NCBI RefSeq assembly: GCF_000302595.1
Contig: NZ_JH947125.1
Coordinates: 704,299 to 768,298 of the forward strand
Origin: Pedobacter arcticus A12
Lineage (GTDB): Bacteria > Bacteroidota > Bacteroidia > Sphingobacteriales > Sphingobacteriaceae
Direction of reading: 5' to 3'
Length of the DNA stretch: 64,000 bases
Below the pieces are notes generated by a model that had not been told where the DNA came from, made no database searches, and saw nothing but the letters and a program-made list of their open reading frames with translations. Shown here one piece after another: positions 1 to 7,962 of the stretch. Each line of letters opens with the position of its first letter. Positions within the stretch are counted from its first letter, which is position 1. The translations under genes were made by a program, and so were the position numbers.

Positions 1-199
1 TAGCAGATTGAGTACCTGATTTTGAAAACGTATTTGAGACACTGCCATTACCTGTAGTTACCGTCCAGCTATTTTGGCTAGCCAAATTTCCAATAATATA
101 GGAAGTAATTTCAAAGGAGGTATTTATTGCTGTTTGACTTCTGGCACCTAGCATAAAAAATATTACGCAGGCTAGCGATAATAGTAGATTTTTTTTCAT
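1..199 (-). CDS. Secreted protein, N-terminal part only (runs off the window)
   Basis: On the minus strand an ATG at 199-197 opens a frame with no stop to the window edge (66 codons visible). It begins with a clear signal peptide (MKKNLLLSLACVIFFMLGAR followed by SQ), then a Thr/Ser/Asn-rich stretch with TSFE and QNSWTV, the style of the first domain of large Bacteroidetes extracellular proteins. The divergent intergenic region carries two TTGGTTTACCAA palindromes 18-32 bp upstream of the start, the same operators found at gntR and susC, so it probably belongs to the alginate regulon. Catalytic class cannot be judged from this fragment. Confidence 0.75.
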   Translation of the reverse strand, partial: MKKNLLLSLACVIFFMLGARSQTAINTSFEITSYIIGNLASQNSWTVTTGNGSVSNTFSKSGTQSA

Positions 200-215
200 T
201 TAACACGTTGTTTAA

Positions 216-242
216 TTGGTTTACCAAAAATTGGTTTACCAA
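216..242. promoter_or_regulatory. Tandem GntR-type operators upstream of the leftmost gene
   Basis: TTGGTTTACCAA occurs at 216-227 and again at 231-242, 15 bp start to start. On the minus strand the sites read TTGGTAAACCAA, identical to those at susC. A near -7 element (TCTTTTTG, one mismatch to TAnnTTTG) overlaps the distal copy on the minus strand. FadR-subfamily GntR proteins bind short palindromes with GT...AC arms. Assignment to the regulator at 7165 is inference. Confidence 0.7.
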
Positions 243-543
243 AAAGACGCATTTATCTTGATATTTTAAAGAAATTAGGAAACTAAATTTTTGGTAACTA
301 AGACGTTAGCGGGGTTAATCAATTTGAAAGAGCTTCCAGTTAAGTTTAAAAAGTCAGATTTATTGACACGTCACGTGTTTTTATAGCTAAAAAACTGACT
401 TTAAAACTCTTTTGACCGCTTTTTAGGTAGCGTTTAATATTCTCCTCTATACATTTAAGAATATACCCTATGCTGAGTTAGTGCTTAGCGTAAATTGGTG
501 TGCACCAAACGTTTTTCTTGTAAAAAGATTTAAACGAATTTAT

Positions 544-598
544 TTGGTTAACCAGATTATATCATTACATTTGGTTAACCAATAAAATGGTTGACCAA
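544..598. promoter_or_regulatory. Promoter with three GntR-type operators ahead of the 620 gene
   Basis: Palindromes lie at 544-555 (TTGGTTAACCAG), 571-582 (TTGGTTAACCAA) and 587-598 (ATGGTTGACCAA). A Bacteroidetes-type promoter fits inside them: TTTG at 543-546, 19 bp, then TACATTTG at 566-573. The operators therefore cover both the -33 and -7 elements, as expected for repression. The third palindrome also contains an ATG in frame with the downstream gene, which is why that ATG is not taken as the start. Confidence 0.72.
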
Positions 599-619
599 TT
601 TAAATTTTCTTACACCGCA

Positions 620-1516
620 ATGAAAACAACAATACCTGTTTTGGTTATGCTATTAATTAGTAGCCTTTCGTGTAGTAAAAAAACAAGCAAGGAGGATTAT
701 GTTTCTCCTATTGTTAAAGTTGAAAATCCAATTGTTCCAGTTGAACCAGAAAAAACTAGCGGAGTTACGTTATCTGCTGACGGGCTCACCAATACTTATA
801 CTTTAATAAATAAATATTTTGGTGGCACTGGCGATGTTATAGAAACCCCAGATTGTGCACATTCTCCGGGTGCGCCACATATTACTCAGATTTATGATGA
901 GCTTTTGAAAAAGTATGTTTTTGCTTTTCAAATTCATGTAAGTCCTGATAATGATCGCTGTTTGCCTGCTACTGATAGGCAACGTAACGAGATCAAGACT
1001 TATGATAAATCTCCAGACTCGCTATTGGCATCCTTAAATGAAACGGTTAGATACAGTTGGAAATTTAAACTTGATAAAGATTTTAAACCTTCTCCAAACT
1101 TTACCCATATCCATCAAATAAAAGCTTTAGACGGCGATGATGATTTGCCTTTGATCACCTTTACAGCAAGGTATAAATCATCTGGTAATAAATTGGAGGT
1201 TATCCATACTGGCGGAACAGGAACGACCTCTTTAAAATATATAGCCAGTGTGCCACTTTCTGATTTTATGGGAGAATGGGTTGAAGTAAAAGAGGAAGTT
1301 AGTTTTTCTTTCGATGGAAAATATCAGGTTTTGATTAAGCGAATTTCTGACGGGAAAACACTTTTAGATTTAACCGTTAACAATATAGATCTATGGCGTG
1401 ACGCTACAACCTTATGCCGTCCAAAATGGGGGATATATAGGAGTTTATTGTCTCCAGAATATATACGAGATGAACAAATTAGGTTCAACGATTTTAACAT
1501 AACTGAAATTAAATAG
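620..1516 (+). CDS. Lipoprotein, candidate polysaccharide lyase or glycan-binding jelly-roll protein
   Basis: The start is set at ATG 620 because the upstream in-frame ATG at 587 lies inside an operator. From 620 the protein opens with a lipoprotein signal (MKTTIPVLVMLLISSLSC, then SKK), giving about 298 residues. The body has RQRNEIKTY, FTHIHQIK and a likely Cys pair. The Arg-x-x-Glu plus His-Gln-x-Lys pattern recalls beta-jelly-roll lyases (heparinase I, PL7, PL20 types), but I cannot assign a family. It is first in a probable three-gene secreted unit (620, 1522, 2374) under GntR-type operators. Alternatives are a lectin-like or laminin-G-like binding protein. Confidence 0.6.
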   Translation: MKTTIPVLVMLLISSLSCSKKTSKEDYVSPIVKVENPIVPVEPEKTSGVTLSADGLTNTYTLINKYFGGTGDVIETPDCAHSPGAPHITQIYDELLKKYVFAFQIHVSPDNDRCLPATDRQRNEIKTYDKSPDSLLASLNETVRYSWKFKLDKDFKPSPNFTHIHQIKALDGDDDLPLITFTARYKSSGNKLEVIHTGGTGTTSLKYIASVPLSDFMGEWVEVKEEVSFSFDGKYQVLIKRISDGKTLLDLTVNNIDLWRDATTLCRPKWGIYRSLLSPEYIRDEQIRFNDFNITEIK

Positions 1517-1521
1517 ATAAT

Positions 1522-2337
1522 ATGATCAAGCAAACTTTATTAGGTATCTGCCTTTTGGCTTCAACATCAGTTTTAGCACAAACTAGTCCTTTCAATTATG
1601 GTTTTGGGGATGCTAAGGCTTCATTCGCTCCAAATCCTGGTGCTTCTTCCACCAAGTTTTTGCTTAGGATAATGGGGTCGGTAAAAACAATTAAACCAGT
1701 TGTTAGGATACGTACTGCTTCAGACGGTTCGGGCGAGTTTAATTTGGTAACCGATGGAGCAAGTTTTATAAACGGTGCAGGATTAGAAGTAATTGCGGGA
1801 ACTACCACCAGCAAGCTTTCTATGTATGACTTGGAAATGAAAAAAACTACCAAAACGAGTTTCGATATCAAATTTGATGAAAGTAAGACTGGACAATGGA
1901 TTTTTGCTAATGGCAACTCTGCAAGTGAGGAGGATGTTTTCCAAGGAAACTCAAGTGTCAAAGAAACCAATACCGAGATTTTTGCGGGCTTACGTTGGGT
2001 GCTTTCTGAGAGTAATGAATTAAGTTTTTATGTGCGTGAAGGTGCTAAGTGGGAAAAAGTTAAAGTTCATCCTTTTGTAAAAGGAAAAGAATATCATTTG
2101 GATATTATAAGCAACAACGCTGCAACAGAACAAACTATTGAAAGTTATAAAGTTTCAGAAGGTACTTATCAGATTATGCTTAGCGGAAGTCAAATTGGGC
2201 GGGCGTACAAAAGTGGGGGCTTGCAATCTGACACAAATTTAAATGCTATCCTATTTTTAGGATACAAACCGAAAGATAGCAGCGAAAAGCCTAAAGCAAT
2301 ATTGGATAACATTTCTATAACAGATACTCCCAAGTAA
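1522..2337 (+). CDS. Secreted protein of unknown function
   Basis: A 271-residue protein with a signal peptide (MIKQTLLGICLLASTSVLAQ) and no recognised catalytic motif. The body is Ser/Thr/Lys-rich and looks all-beta, ending with LDNISIT, a phrase common at the end of jelly-roll or LamG-like domains. It starts 5 bp after the stop of the previous gene, so the two are almost certainly cotranscribed from the operator-controlled promoter at 544-598. A carbohydrate-binding role is the likeliest reading, but this is inference from context only. Confidence 0.6.
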   Translation: MIKQTLLGICLLASTSVLAQTSPFNYGFGDAKASFAPNPGASSTKFLLRIMGSVKTIKPVVRIRTASDGSGEFNLVTDGASFINGAGLEVIAGTTTSKLSMYDLEMKKTTKTSFDIKFDESKTGQWIFANGNSASEEDVFQGNSSVKETNTEIFAGLRWVLSESNELSFYVREGAKWEKVKVHPFVKGKEYHLDIISNNAATEQTIESYKVSEGTYQIMLSGSQIGRAYKSGGLQSDTNLNAILFLGYKPKDSSEKPKAILDNISITDTPK

Positions 2338-2373
2338 AGCCAAAATAAATTATAAACCAATTTTAAATTAAAT

Positions 2374-5079
2374 ATGATGAGAAAGTTACTTTTTACAACA
2401 GTGCTAATGGCATTTGCCATGTTGAGTTTTGGACAAACCACGTATTATTGGGTTGGGGGGACTACGGATGGTAATATTAATACTGCCGCTAAATGGAATA
2501 CGCAATTAGATGGTTTAGGAGCAACAAGAGCGTCAATTGCGGCAAGTGATATACTAATTATTGACGGGGCAAATATTGGAGGAAATATTCCTATTACTGG
2601 TGTCGCGTCTATTATTGTAAATACATCCACAACTGCTCAAGTAAAATTAAAAAATAACGCCTCTGTCGTTTTGCTAAGAGCTTCAAGTAGCGGATCTCTA
2701 ACGATTGCAAATAATACCCCAGGAGAAGCAGGACTAACAATAGATGCGAGCTCTTCTTTACAGTTAGGTAGACAGGAAAACCCTATAGTTAATACAGGTA
2801 GCGTTTATGTAGATTTCCCTGCTTCCACAGCTTCCATTTTAGGTAAAATAAAGATGGTGCAAGGAGGAGCAACGGGTTTTCAAAGAATAACTAGCCGTAC
2901 GGTTGGTGCGATAATTTTTGAGGATGGTTCAAGTTTAGAATATGATAACGTTTTAGGTTATCCCTTTGGAACTCCAGGGGGGGGGACAAGTAACTCGTCA
3001 AACTATGCTATTGTATTTAAATCAGGAGCAAGTTTAATCAACAACAGTATTTACAGTCCTTTTGGAAATAATTCGGCGAGTTCTATAGTGGATTTTAAAA
3101 GTGGTAGTAATTATTATGTAAGAAAAACTATTACAACGGGTTCTGTTACAAATTCTAAAACATTTGCTAACGTTTTTATAGAAAATGGTTCAACTTTAAC
3201 GACAGATGCCTCGATAATAAATAAAATAGAAAATCTTACTATTGATGCTGGTTCTAATTTCTCTGTGGGAGGAACTTCAAATACTCAGTTACCTATTACT
3301 GGAAATTTAATAGTAAATGGTGCTATTAATGTTGGAACTTATGGTGCTATTTTAGTAATGGGTGGTAGTGCACCTCAATCAATAAGCGGTACTGGATCTA
3401 TAAAAGTAGTGAATTTTGTGGTCGCGGATAAATCTAGCGTAACCTTAGATAATGATGTGGATGTAAGCGTAGCGGTAAACGTTTTCGGTAAATTAAATTT
3501 TAAACAAAATAGAATAAAAGGAGATGGAACATTTGCGTCGCGTGTAAACTTCGTGTCTTCAACTGGTGCTACACAAGCTGGCGCTATCCTAACAGAGGGT
3601 TCGTATCAAATCACTGTTCAGACAAATTTAGCTTTATCAGCTTTACAAGGTTTAGCTATATCTGGAACAGGTATTCCTGTAAATACGAATATCGTATCCT
3701 ATTCATCGGGTAATGGACAAATTAATTTGTCTAAGCCTGCTACTGTATCCGCAACAAATGTAACCTTAACATTTGGAAGCAATGTGGCTACTTTAACTAC
3801 ATCTAACACAAATGGTTTTGACGATGCTTTGGGTAGCGTGGTTGTAACAGGAACTAAAAATTATGAAGCTGGCACAAACTTCATTCTTAATGCCGCTACC
3901 AGTACTCCTTTTTCAATAATTAATTCAAACGATTTAGGCGATGTAACCTTTAACGCGGCAGCAACAACAAATAGAGACGTTACTATCAACGGAAAGTTAA
4001 CTTTAAACAATGCAAAATTAACTATCCGTAATGGCGATAATTTAACAATGGGTTCTTCTGCTACTTTTGATGGTACTTTTGGAAATATGGCTTACATCGC
4101 AACAGAAGCCAATACCTCAACAGGCATTGTAGGGACATTAAAATTATCGACAATAGCTTCTGTTACACAAATCCCAATAGGCACAACTTTAAACTACACA
4201 CCAATTAGTATAACGCCTGCTGAAGCGTCAGATTTTTCTATCAATGTTTTCCAAGGCGCAACAACAGATGCAACACCTAACGGAACCGCATTTACAGCAA
4301 CCCAAAAAAACGGTGCAGTTGATGCGATTTGGAACATTAACCGGACTTCAGGAACAGGTAATTGTGATTTAACTTTTGCTTGGAACGATGCTTTAGAAGG
4401 GTCTAGTTTTAGTGGAAGCGGTTTGGGAGTTGCCAATTATACTGGTGGTGCGTACGGCGCTTTTGCTGGAACAGCAAGTGAAACTACCAATACAGCAACT
4501 GTTTCATCTACCACATTAGGTCAATTTTTAGTAGGTAAACCGTCAGTTTTACCTGTTACTTTAATTTCATTCACTGCAAAAAATAACAATAACAACGTTG
4601 CACTAGCTTGGCAAGCAACAGCAGAAGTAAATTTATCACATTACATTGTTCAACGTTCTACAAACGGAGTTGATTTTACTGATTTAACTATTGTAGAAGC
4701 AAACAATACAACTGGCGTTTTTAATTATGCTTTTTTAGATAGAACTGCAAATTTCGGAACCAATTACTATCAATTAATAAGTGTTGATACCGACGGAAAA
4801 ACTCAAAAAAGCGAATTAAGATCTGCTACGTTGGGAGCGAGTGTAACAAGTGTAAAAGCGTATCCAAATCCAGCAATTAATCAGCTAAATGTTTCAGGTC
4901 TTGCGTTAGGAGATATTATTAAAATGTTCAACACTTCGGGGCAATTATTAATAAGTCAAAATGCGGAAAGCAATCAAGTAAATGCTGTAAATATGACTAC
5001 AGTAAAGCCAGGGATTTATATTTTGTCTATTGAAAATGCAGGTAAAGTAAGTTCAAGTTACCGAATTGTGAAACAGTAA
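2374..5079 (+). CDS. Large secreted beta-repeat protein with type IX secretion C-terminal domain
   Basis: A 901-residue protein with signal peptide (MMRKLLFTTVLMAFAMLSFG). It has a long Thr/Asn/Gly/Val-rich region of beta-solenoid or autotransporter-like character, with many NLTI, GNLIVNG and TLN strands. The last 75 or so residues form a Por secretion tail: VKAYPNPAINQLNVSG, then GIYILSI and a closing SYRIVKQ. This type A sorting signal sends proteins through the T9SS to the cell surface. It is 36 bp downstream of the 1522 gene, probably in the same transcript. Substrate adhesion or glycan display are likely jobs; no enzyme motif was seen. Confidence 0.7.
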   Translation: MMRKLLFTTVLMAFAMLSFGQTTYYWVGGTTDGNINTAAKWNTQLDGLGATRASIAASDILIIDGANIGGNIPITGVASIIVNTSTTAQVKLKNNASVVLLRASSSGSLTIANNTPGEAGLTIDASSSLQLGRQENPIVNTGSVYVDFPASTASILGKIKMVQGGATGFQRITSRTVGAIIFEDGSSLEYDNVLGYPFGTPGGGTSNSSNYAIVFKSGASLINNSIYSPFGNNSASSIVDFKSGSNYYVRKTITTGSVTNSKTFANVFIENGSTLTTDASIINKIENLTIDAGSNFSVGGTSNTQLPITGNLIVNGAINVGTYGAILVMGGSAPQSISGTGSIKVVNFVVADKSSVTLDNDVDVSVAVNVFGKLNFKQNRIKGDGTFASRVNFVSSTGATQAGAILTEGSYQITVQTNLALSALQGLAISGTGIPVNTNIVSYSSGNGQINLSKPATVSATNVTLTFGSNVATLTTSNTNGFDDALGSVVVTGTKNYEAGTNFILNAATSTPFSIINSNDLGDVTFNAAATTNRDVTINGKLTLNNAKLTIRNGDNLTMGSSATFDGTFGNMAYIATEANTSTGIVGTLKLSTIASVTQIPIGTTLNYTPISITPAEASDFSINVFQGATTDATPNGTAFTATQKNGAVDAIWNINRTSGTGNCDLTFAWNDALEGSSFSGSGLGVANYTGGAYGAFAGTASETTNTATVSSTTLGQFLVGKPSVLPVTLISFTAKNNNNNVALAWQATAEVNLSHYIVQRSTNGVDFTDLTIVEANNTTGVFNYAFLDRTANFGTNYYQLISVDTDGKTQKSELRSATLGASVTSVKAYPNPAINQLNVSGLALGDIIKMFNTSGQLLISQNAESNQVNAVNMTTVKPGIYILSIENAGKVSSSYRIVKQ

Positions 5080-5105
5080 ATTTTATAGAGTTAAAAATTG
5101 AATAA

Positions 5106-7061
5106 ATGAACCATCTATTTTCCATTTCCAAAACATTGTTTTGTGCCATTCTATTAATGGTTGCCAACACTGGTTTTGCCGAAGTAAAATTACCGCAGAT
5201 TTTCAGCAGTAACATGGTTCTACAGCGAGATAAGCCCATCCCCATTTGGGGCTGGGCAAATTCTGGCGAAGAAGTTAAAGTTAACTTTTTAGGGGATAAT
5301 TATTTAGCAAAAGCAGATGCAGACGGTAAATGGGAAATAACCATGAAAGCTGTCGTCTTTGGCGGACCCTATATTCTAAATGTAAATAATTTAGTATTGA
5401 CAAATATTTTAGTAGGGGATGTGTTTTTATGTAGCGGGCAAAGTAACATGGCTTTTATGTTACAGAATGCTGATGGGGGAGAAGAAGCCATAAAAAATTC
5501 GGAGAGCCAAAATATTAGGTTATTTACAGTTCCCAGAGCAATTGAATTTTATCCGTTAGATGATATTTCTGAACAAACAGATTGGCAGCTTTGTAATGCT
5601 GAAACAGTAAAAAAGTTTTCGGCTGTGGCTTATTTAATGGCCCGTAAGCTTCAGAAAGATTTAAACATACCCATTGGTGTGGTACATAGTAGTTACGGCG
5701 GAACCGTAATTGAACCCTTTATTAGCGCAGTGCCTTTAGATACCATTGCTCGTTTAAAACCCATTTTAGAAAAAATTGGAGATAAAAATGTAGAAAAGTT
5801 TATTGAAAGCAATGTTGCCGATTATCAAAAAAAGTACGGCAACGTAAATCAAGATTTAAGTGCTGAGGTATTGTGGGATACCATTAATCCTGTTTTGCCT
5901 AAATATGATAGCAGTTGGAGAATAATGAAATTACCCACTTTATGGGAAAAAGCAGGTTTACAAAATGTTGATGGTGTAATCTGGTTTTATAAAGAAATCA
6001 ATTTAAATAAAAAAGACTGTAGCAAAAATGCCTTTTTGAGTTTGGGAAGAATTGCCGATCAAAGTGTTGCCTACTTTAACGGTACAAAATTAGGTTCTTC
6101 TATAGATAGCCGTGATTTTGAGAGGACGTATAATATTCCAAAAAATATTTTGCAAGCTGGAACAAATACAATTATGGTAAGGGTTGCAAACAAGGGGCGA
6201 AATGGAGGTTTTTGGGGTCCAGAAGCGCTACTTTATTTTAAAAATGCTAATCAGAAAAAGCTAAGTCTTTCTGGTAACTGGAATTATAAGGTACAAGAGA
6301 TGAAGATTGCAGTTCATCCAAATGATGTTTCTTCTTCAATTTACAACGCCATGATCAATCCTTTAAAAAGTCTTCAATATAAAGGAGTAATATGGTATCA
6401 AGGCGAAAGCAGTGCAAATTGGGCAAATGAGTACGAAGAGTTACTGAAAATAATGATCAAAGATTGGCGTACGCAGTTTAATCAGCCAACGCTTCCGTTT
6501 GTCATCATCCAGCTCCCTAATTATAAAAAAATTCCACAGCAGCCTCAAGTTAATTCAACTTGGGCATTAATAAGAGAAGCTCAGGCAAATACAGCAAAAT
6601 TGCCAAACGTAGGTTTAGTAAGTATTATTGATTTAGGTCTGGCTGATGACATACATCCTACTAATAAAATACCTGTAGGAGACCGAACCGCATTGAAAGT
6701 TGAATCAATGCTATATGGGAAAAAGCTTATGGCAGATGGCCCAATTTTTTACATGGTAAGTTTTGAGAAAGGAAAAGGGGTTGTAACATTTAGCAGCGCA
6801 AAAAATTTGCATGAAAGTGGAAAAATCAATCATTCTTCTTTTATGATTGCTGGTGCAGACAAAAAATTTGTCTGGGCTCAAACTAAATTGATTGATGATA
6901 AAATAATAGTTTGGAATAACGCTATAAAAAATCCAGTTGCCATTAGATATGCTTGGGCAGATAACCCTGGCGATACTTATTTTTGGAATTCTGCTAATTT
7001 GCCTATGCAACCATTTAGAACAGATAACTGGAAAATTCAAATAGAAGAAATTCCTAGATAA
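5106..7061 (+). CDS. Sialate O-acetylesterase-like carbohydrate esterase
   Basis: A 651-residue secreted protein (signal MNHLFSISKTLFCAILLMV). It has the SGNH/SASA family nucleophile block CSGQSNMAF near residue 113 and the later GVIWYQGES motif, with an inserted beta-galactosidase-like jelly-roll segment in the middle (WFYKEINL through TIMVRVANKG). Family members remove O-acetyl groups from sugars. It is the last gene before gntR. Bacterial alginates can be O-acetylated, so it may deacetylate substrate before lyase attack; that role is inference. Length matches Bacteroidetes SASA proteins. Confidence 0.8.
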   Translation: MNHLFSISKTLFCAILLMVANTGFAEVKLPQIFSSNMVLQRDKPIPIWGWANSGEEVKVNFLGDNYLAKADADGKWEITMKAVVFGGPYILNVNNLVLTNILVGDVFLCSGQSNMAFMLQNADGGEEAIKNSESQNIRLFTVPRAIEFYPLDDISEQTDWQLCNAETVKKFSAVAYLMARKLQKDLNIPIGVVHSSYGGTVIEPFISAVPLDTIARLKPILEKIGDKNVEKFIESNVADYQKKYGNVNQDLSAEVLWDTINPVLPKYDSSWRIMKLPTLWEKAGLQNVDGVIWFYKEINLNKKDCSKNAFLSLGRIADQSVAYFNGTKLGSSIDSRDFERTYNIPKNILQAGTNTIMVRVANKGRNGGFWGPEALLYFKNANQKKLSLSGNWNYKVQEMKIAVHPNDVSSSIYNAMINPLKSLQYKGVIWYQGESSANWANEYEELLKIMIKDWRTQFNQPTLPFVIIQLPNYKKIPQQPQVNSTWALIREAQANTAKLPNVGLVSIIDLGLADDIHPTNKIPVGDRTALKVESMLYGKKLMADGPIFYMVSFEKGKGVVTFSSAKNLHESGKINHSSFMIAGADKKFVWAQTKLIDDKIIVWNNAIKNPVAIRYAWADNPGDTYFWNSANLPMQPFRTDNWKIQIEEIPR

Positions 7062-7114
7062 AAAATAAATTTATAATAATCAAAAATATGTTTTTACATT
7101 AACTGTCTTTATAG

Positions 7115-7147
7115 TATATTTGGTAAACCAATTAATTGGTTTACCAA
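7115..7147. promoter_or_regulatory. gntR promoter with two overlapping operators (autoregulation)
   Basis: TTGGTAAACCAA at 7120-7131 and TTGGTTTACCAA at 7136-7147, 16 bp start to start. TATATTTG at 7115-7122 matches the Bacteroidetes -7 consensus TAnnTTTG and shares three bases with the first operator. The second operator ends 17 bp before the gntR ATG. This layout predicts that the regulator represses itself; no good -33 TTG was found. Confidence 0.72.
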
Positions 7148-7164
7148 AATTTTAAAAATTTTGT

Positions 7165-7905
7165 ATGAAATCATTGATAGATACCATTACCGCAATACAA
7201 GTAGAGTCGCCGGTTGATAAGATAATTATTCAACTCAAGCAGCTTATTACCTCTGGTCAATTAAAACCAGGAGATCGGTTACCCGCAGAACGCGTTCTTT
7301 CAGAAAAATTTGGGGTTGGGCGTAGCTACATAAGAGAGGCGATTTTGAAATTGGAGTTTTATGGGCTTTTGAAAATTAATCCTCAGAGCGGTACCTATGT
7401 TGCTGGTTTAAGTATTAATGTGATTGATAGTATTATATCAGACATCATCAACTTTAATAAAGATGATTTTAACGCTTTAATAGAAGCTAGATGTTACTTG
7501 GAATTTAGTGCCGTTAAGTTAGCTGCTGAACGGAGAACTGAGGAAGATTTGGCAGCAATTAAGGAGGCATTAGTTAATTACGAAGACAAAATCAATAGCG
7601 GAGTTAATAACGCTGTTGAAGAGGATATGCTTTTTCATATTAAAATCGCTAAGGCATCAAAAAATTCAGTGATAGAATCTATGATTTTAATTTTGATCCC
7701 TGATTTGATTAAGAATATTGTTGACAATAAAGTGTGTGGCGAAAACAGAGGAAAATCTGCTATTCCAGAACATCGAGCGATCTTAAAAGCAATAGAAACT
7801 AAAGATGTTGCACTTGCCGAACAAGCAATGACAACCCATTTAAACGAAATTTGGCAGATAAGTAAAGCAGGTTTTGCCACAGAAAAAATTATAAGCGAAT
7901 TATAA
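7165..7905 (+). CDS. GntR-family (FadR subfamily) transcriptional regulator of the alginate locus
   Basis: A 246-residue protein. The N-terminal winged helix-turn-helix (about residues 15-85) has GDRLPAERVLSEKFGVGRS and YIREAILKLEFYGLL, typical of GntR. The C-terminal part is an all-helical FCD domain with FNALIEARCYLEFSA, EEDMLFHIKIAKAS and a closing EHRAILKAI, which in this family binds a small acidic ligand, often with a metal. Palindromes fitting the FadR-type pattern (GT/AC arms) lie immediately upstream and at three other promoters in the window. The inducer is likely an alginate-derived monomer such as DEH or KDG; that is inference. Confidence 0.88.
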   Translation: MKSLIDTITAIQVESPVDKIIIQLKQLITSGQLKPGDRLPAERVLSEKFGVGRSYIREAILKLEFYGLLKINPQSGTYVAGLSINVIDSIISDIINFNKDDFNALIEARCYLEFSAVKLAAERRTEEDLAAIKEALVNYEDKINSGVNNAVEEDMLFHIKIAKASKNSVIESMILILIPDLIKNIVDNKVCGENRGKSAIPEHRAILKAIETKDVALAEQAMTTHLNEIWQISKAGFATEKIISEL

Positions 7906-7962
7906 GATTTTGATCTAATAAATCCCAAGAGGAACACAGTTAAGATATTAATTTTAAAAAAA

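Noticed and set aside
587-619. Upstream ATG as the start of the 620 gene
   Set aside because: The ATG is part of an operator palindrome, and the residues it adds (MVDQFKFSYTA) would precede a complete lipoprotein signal.
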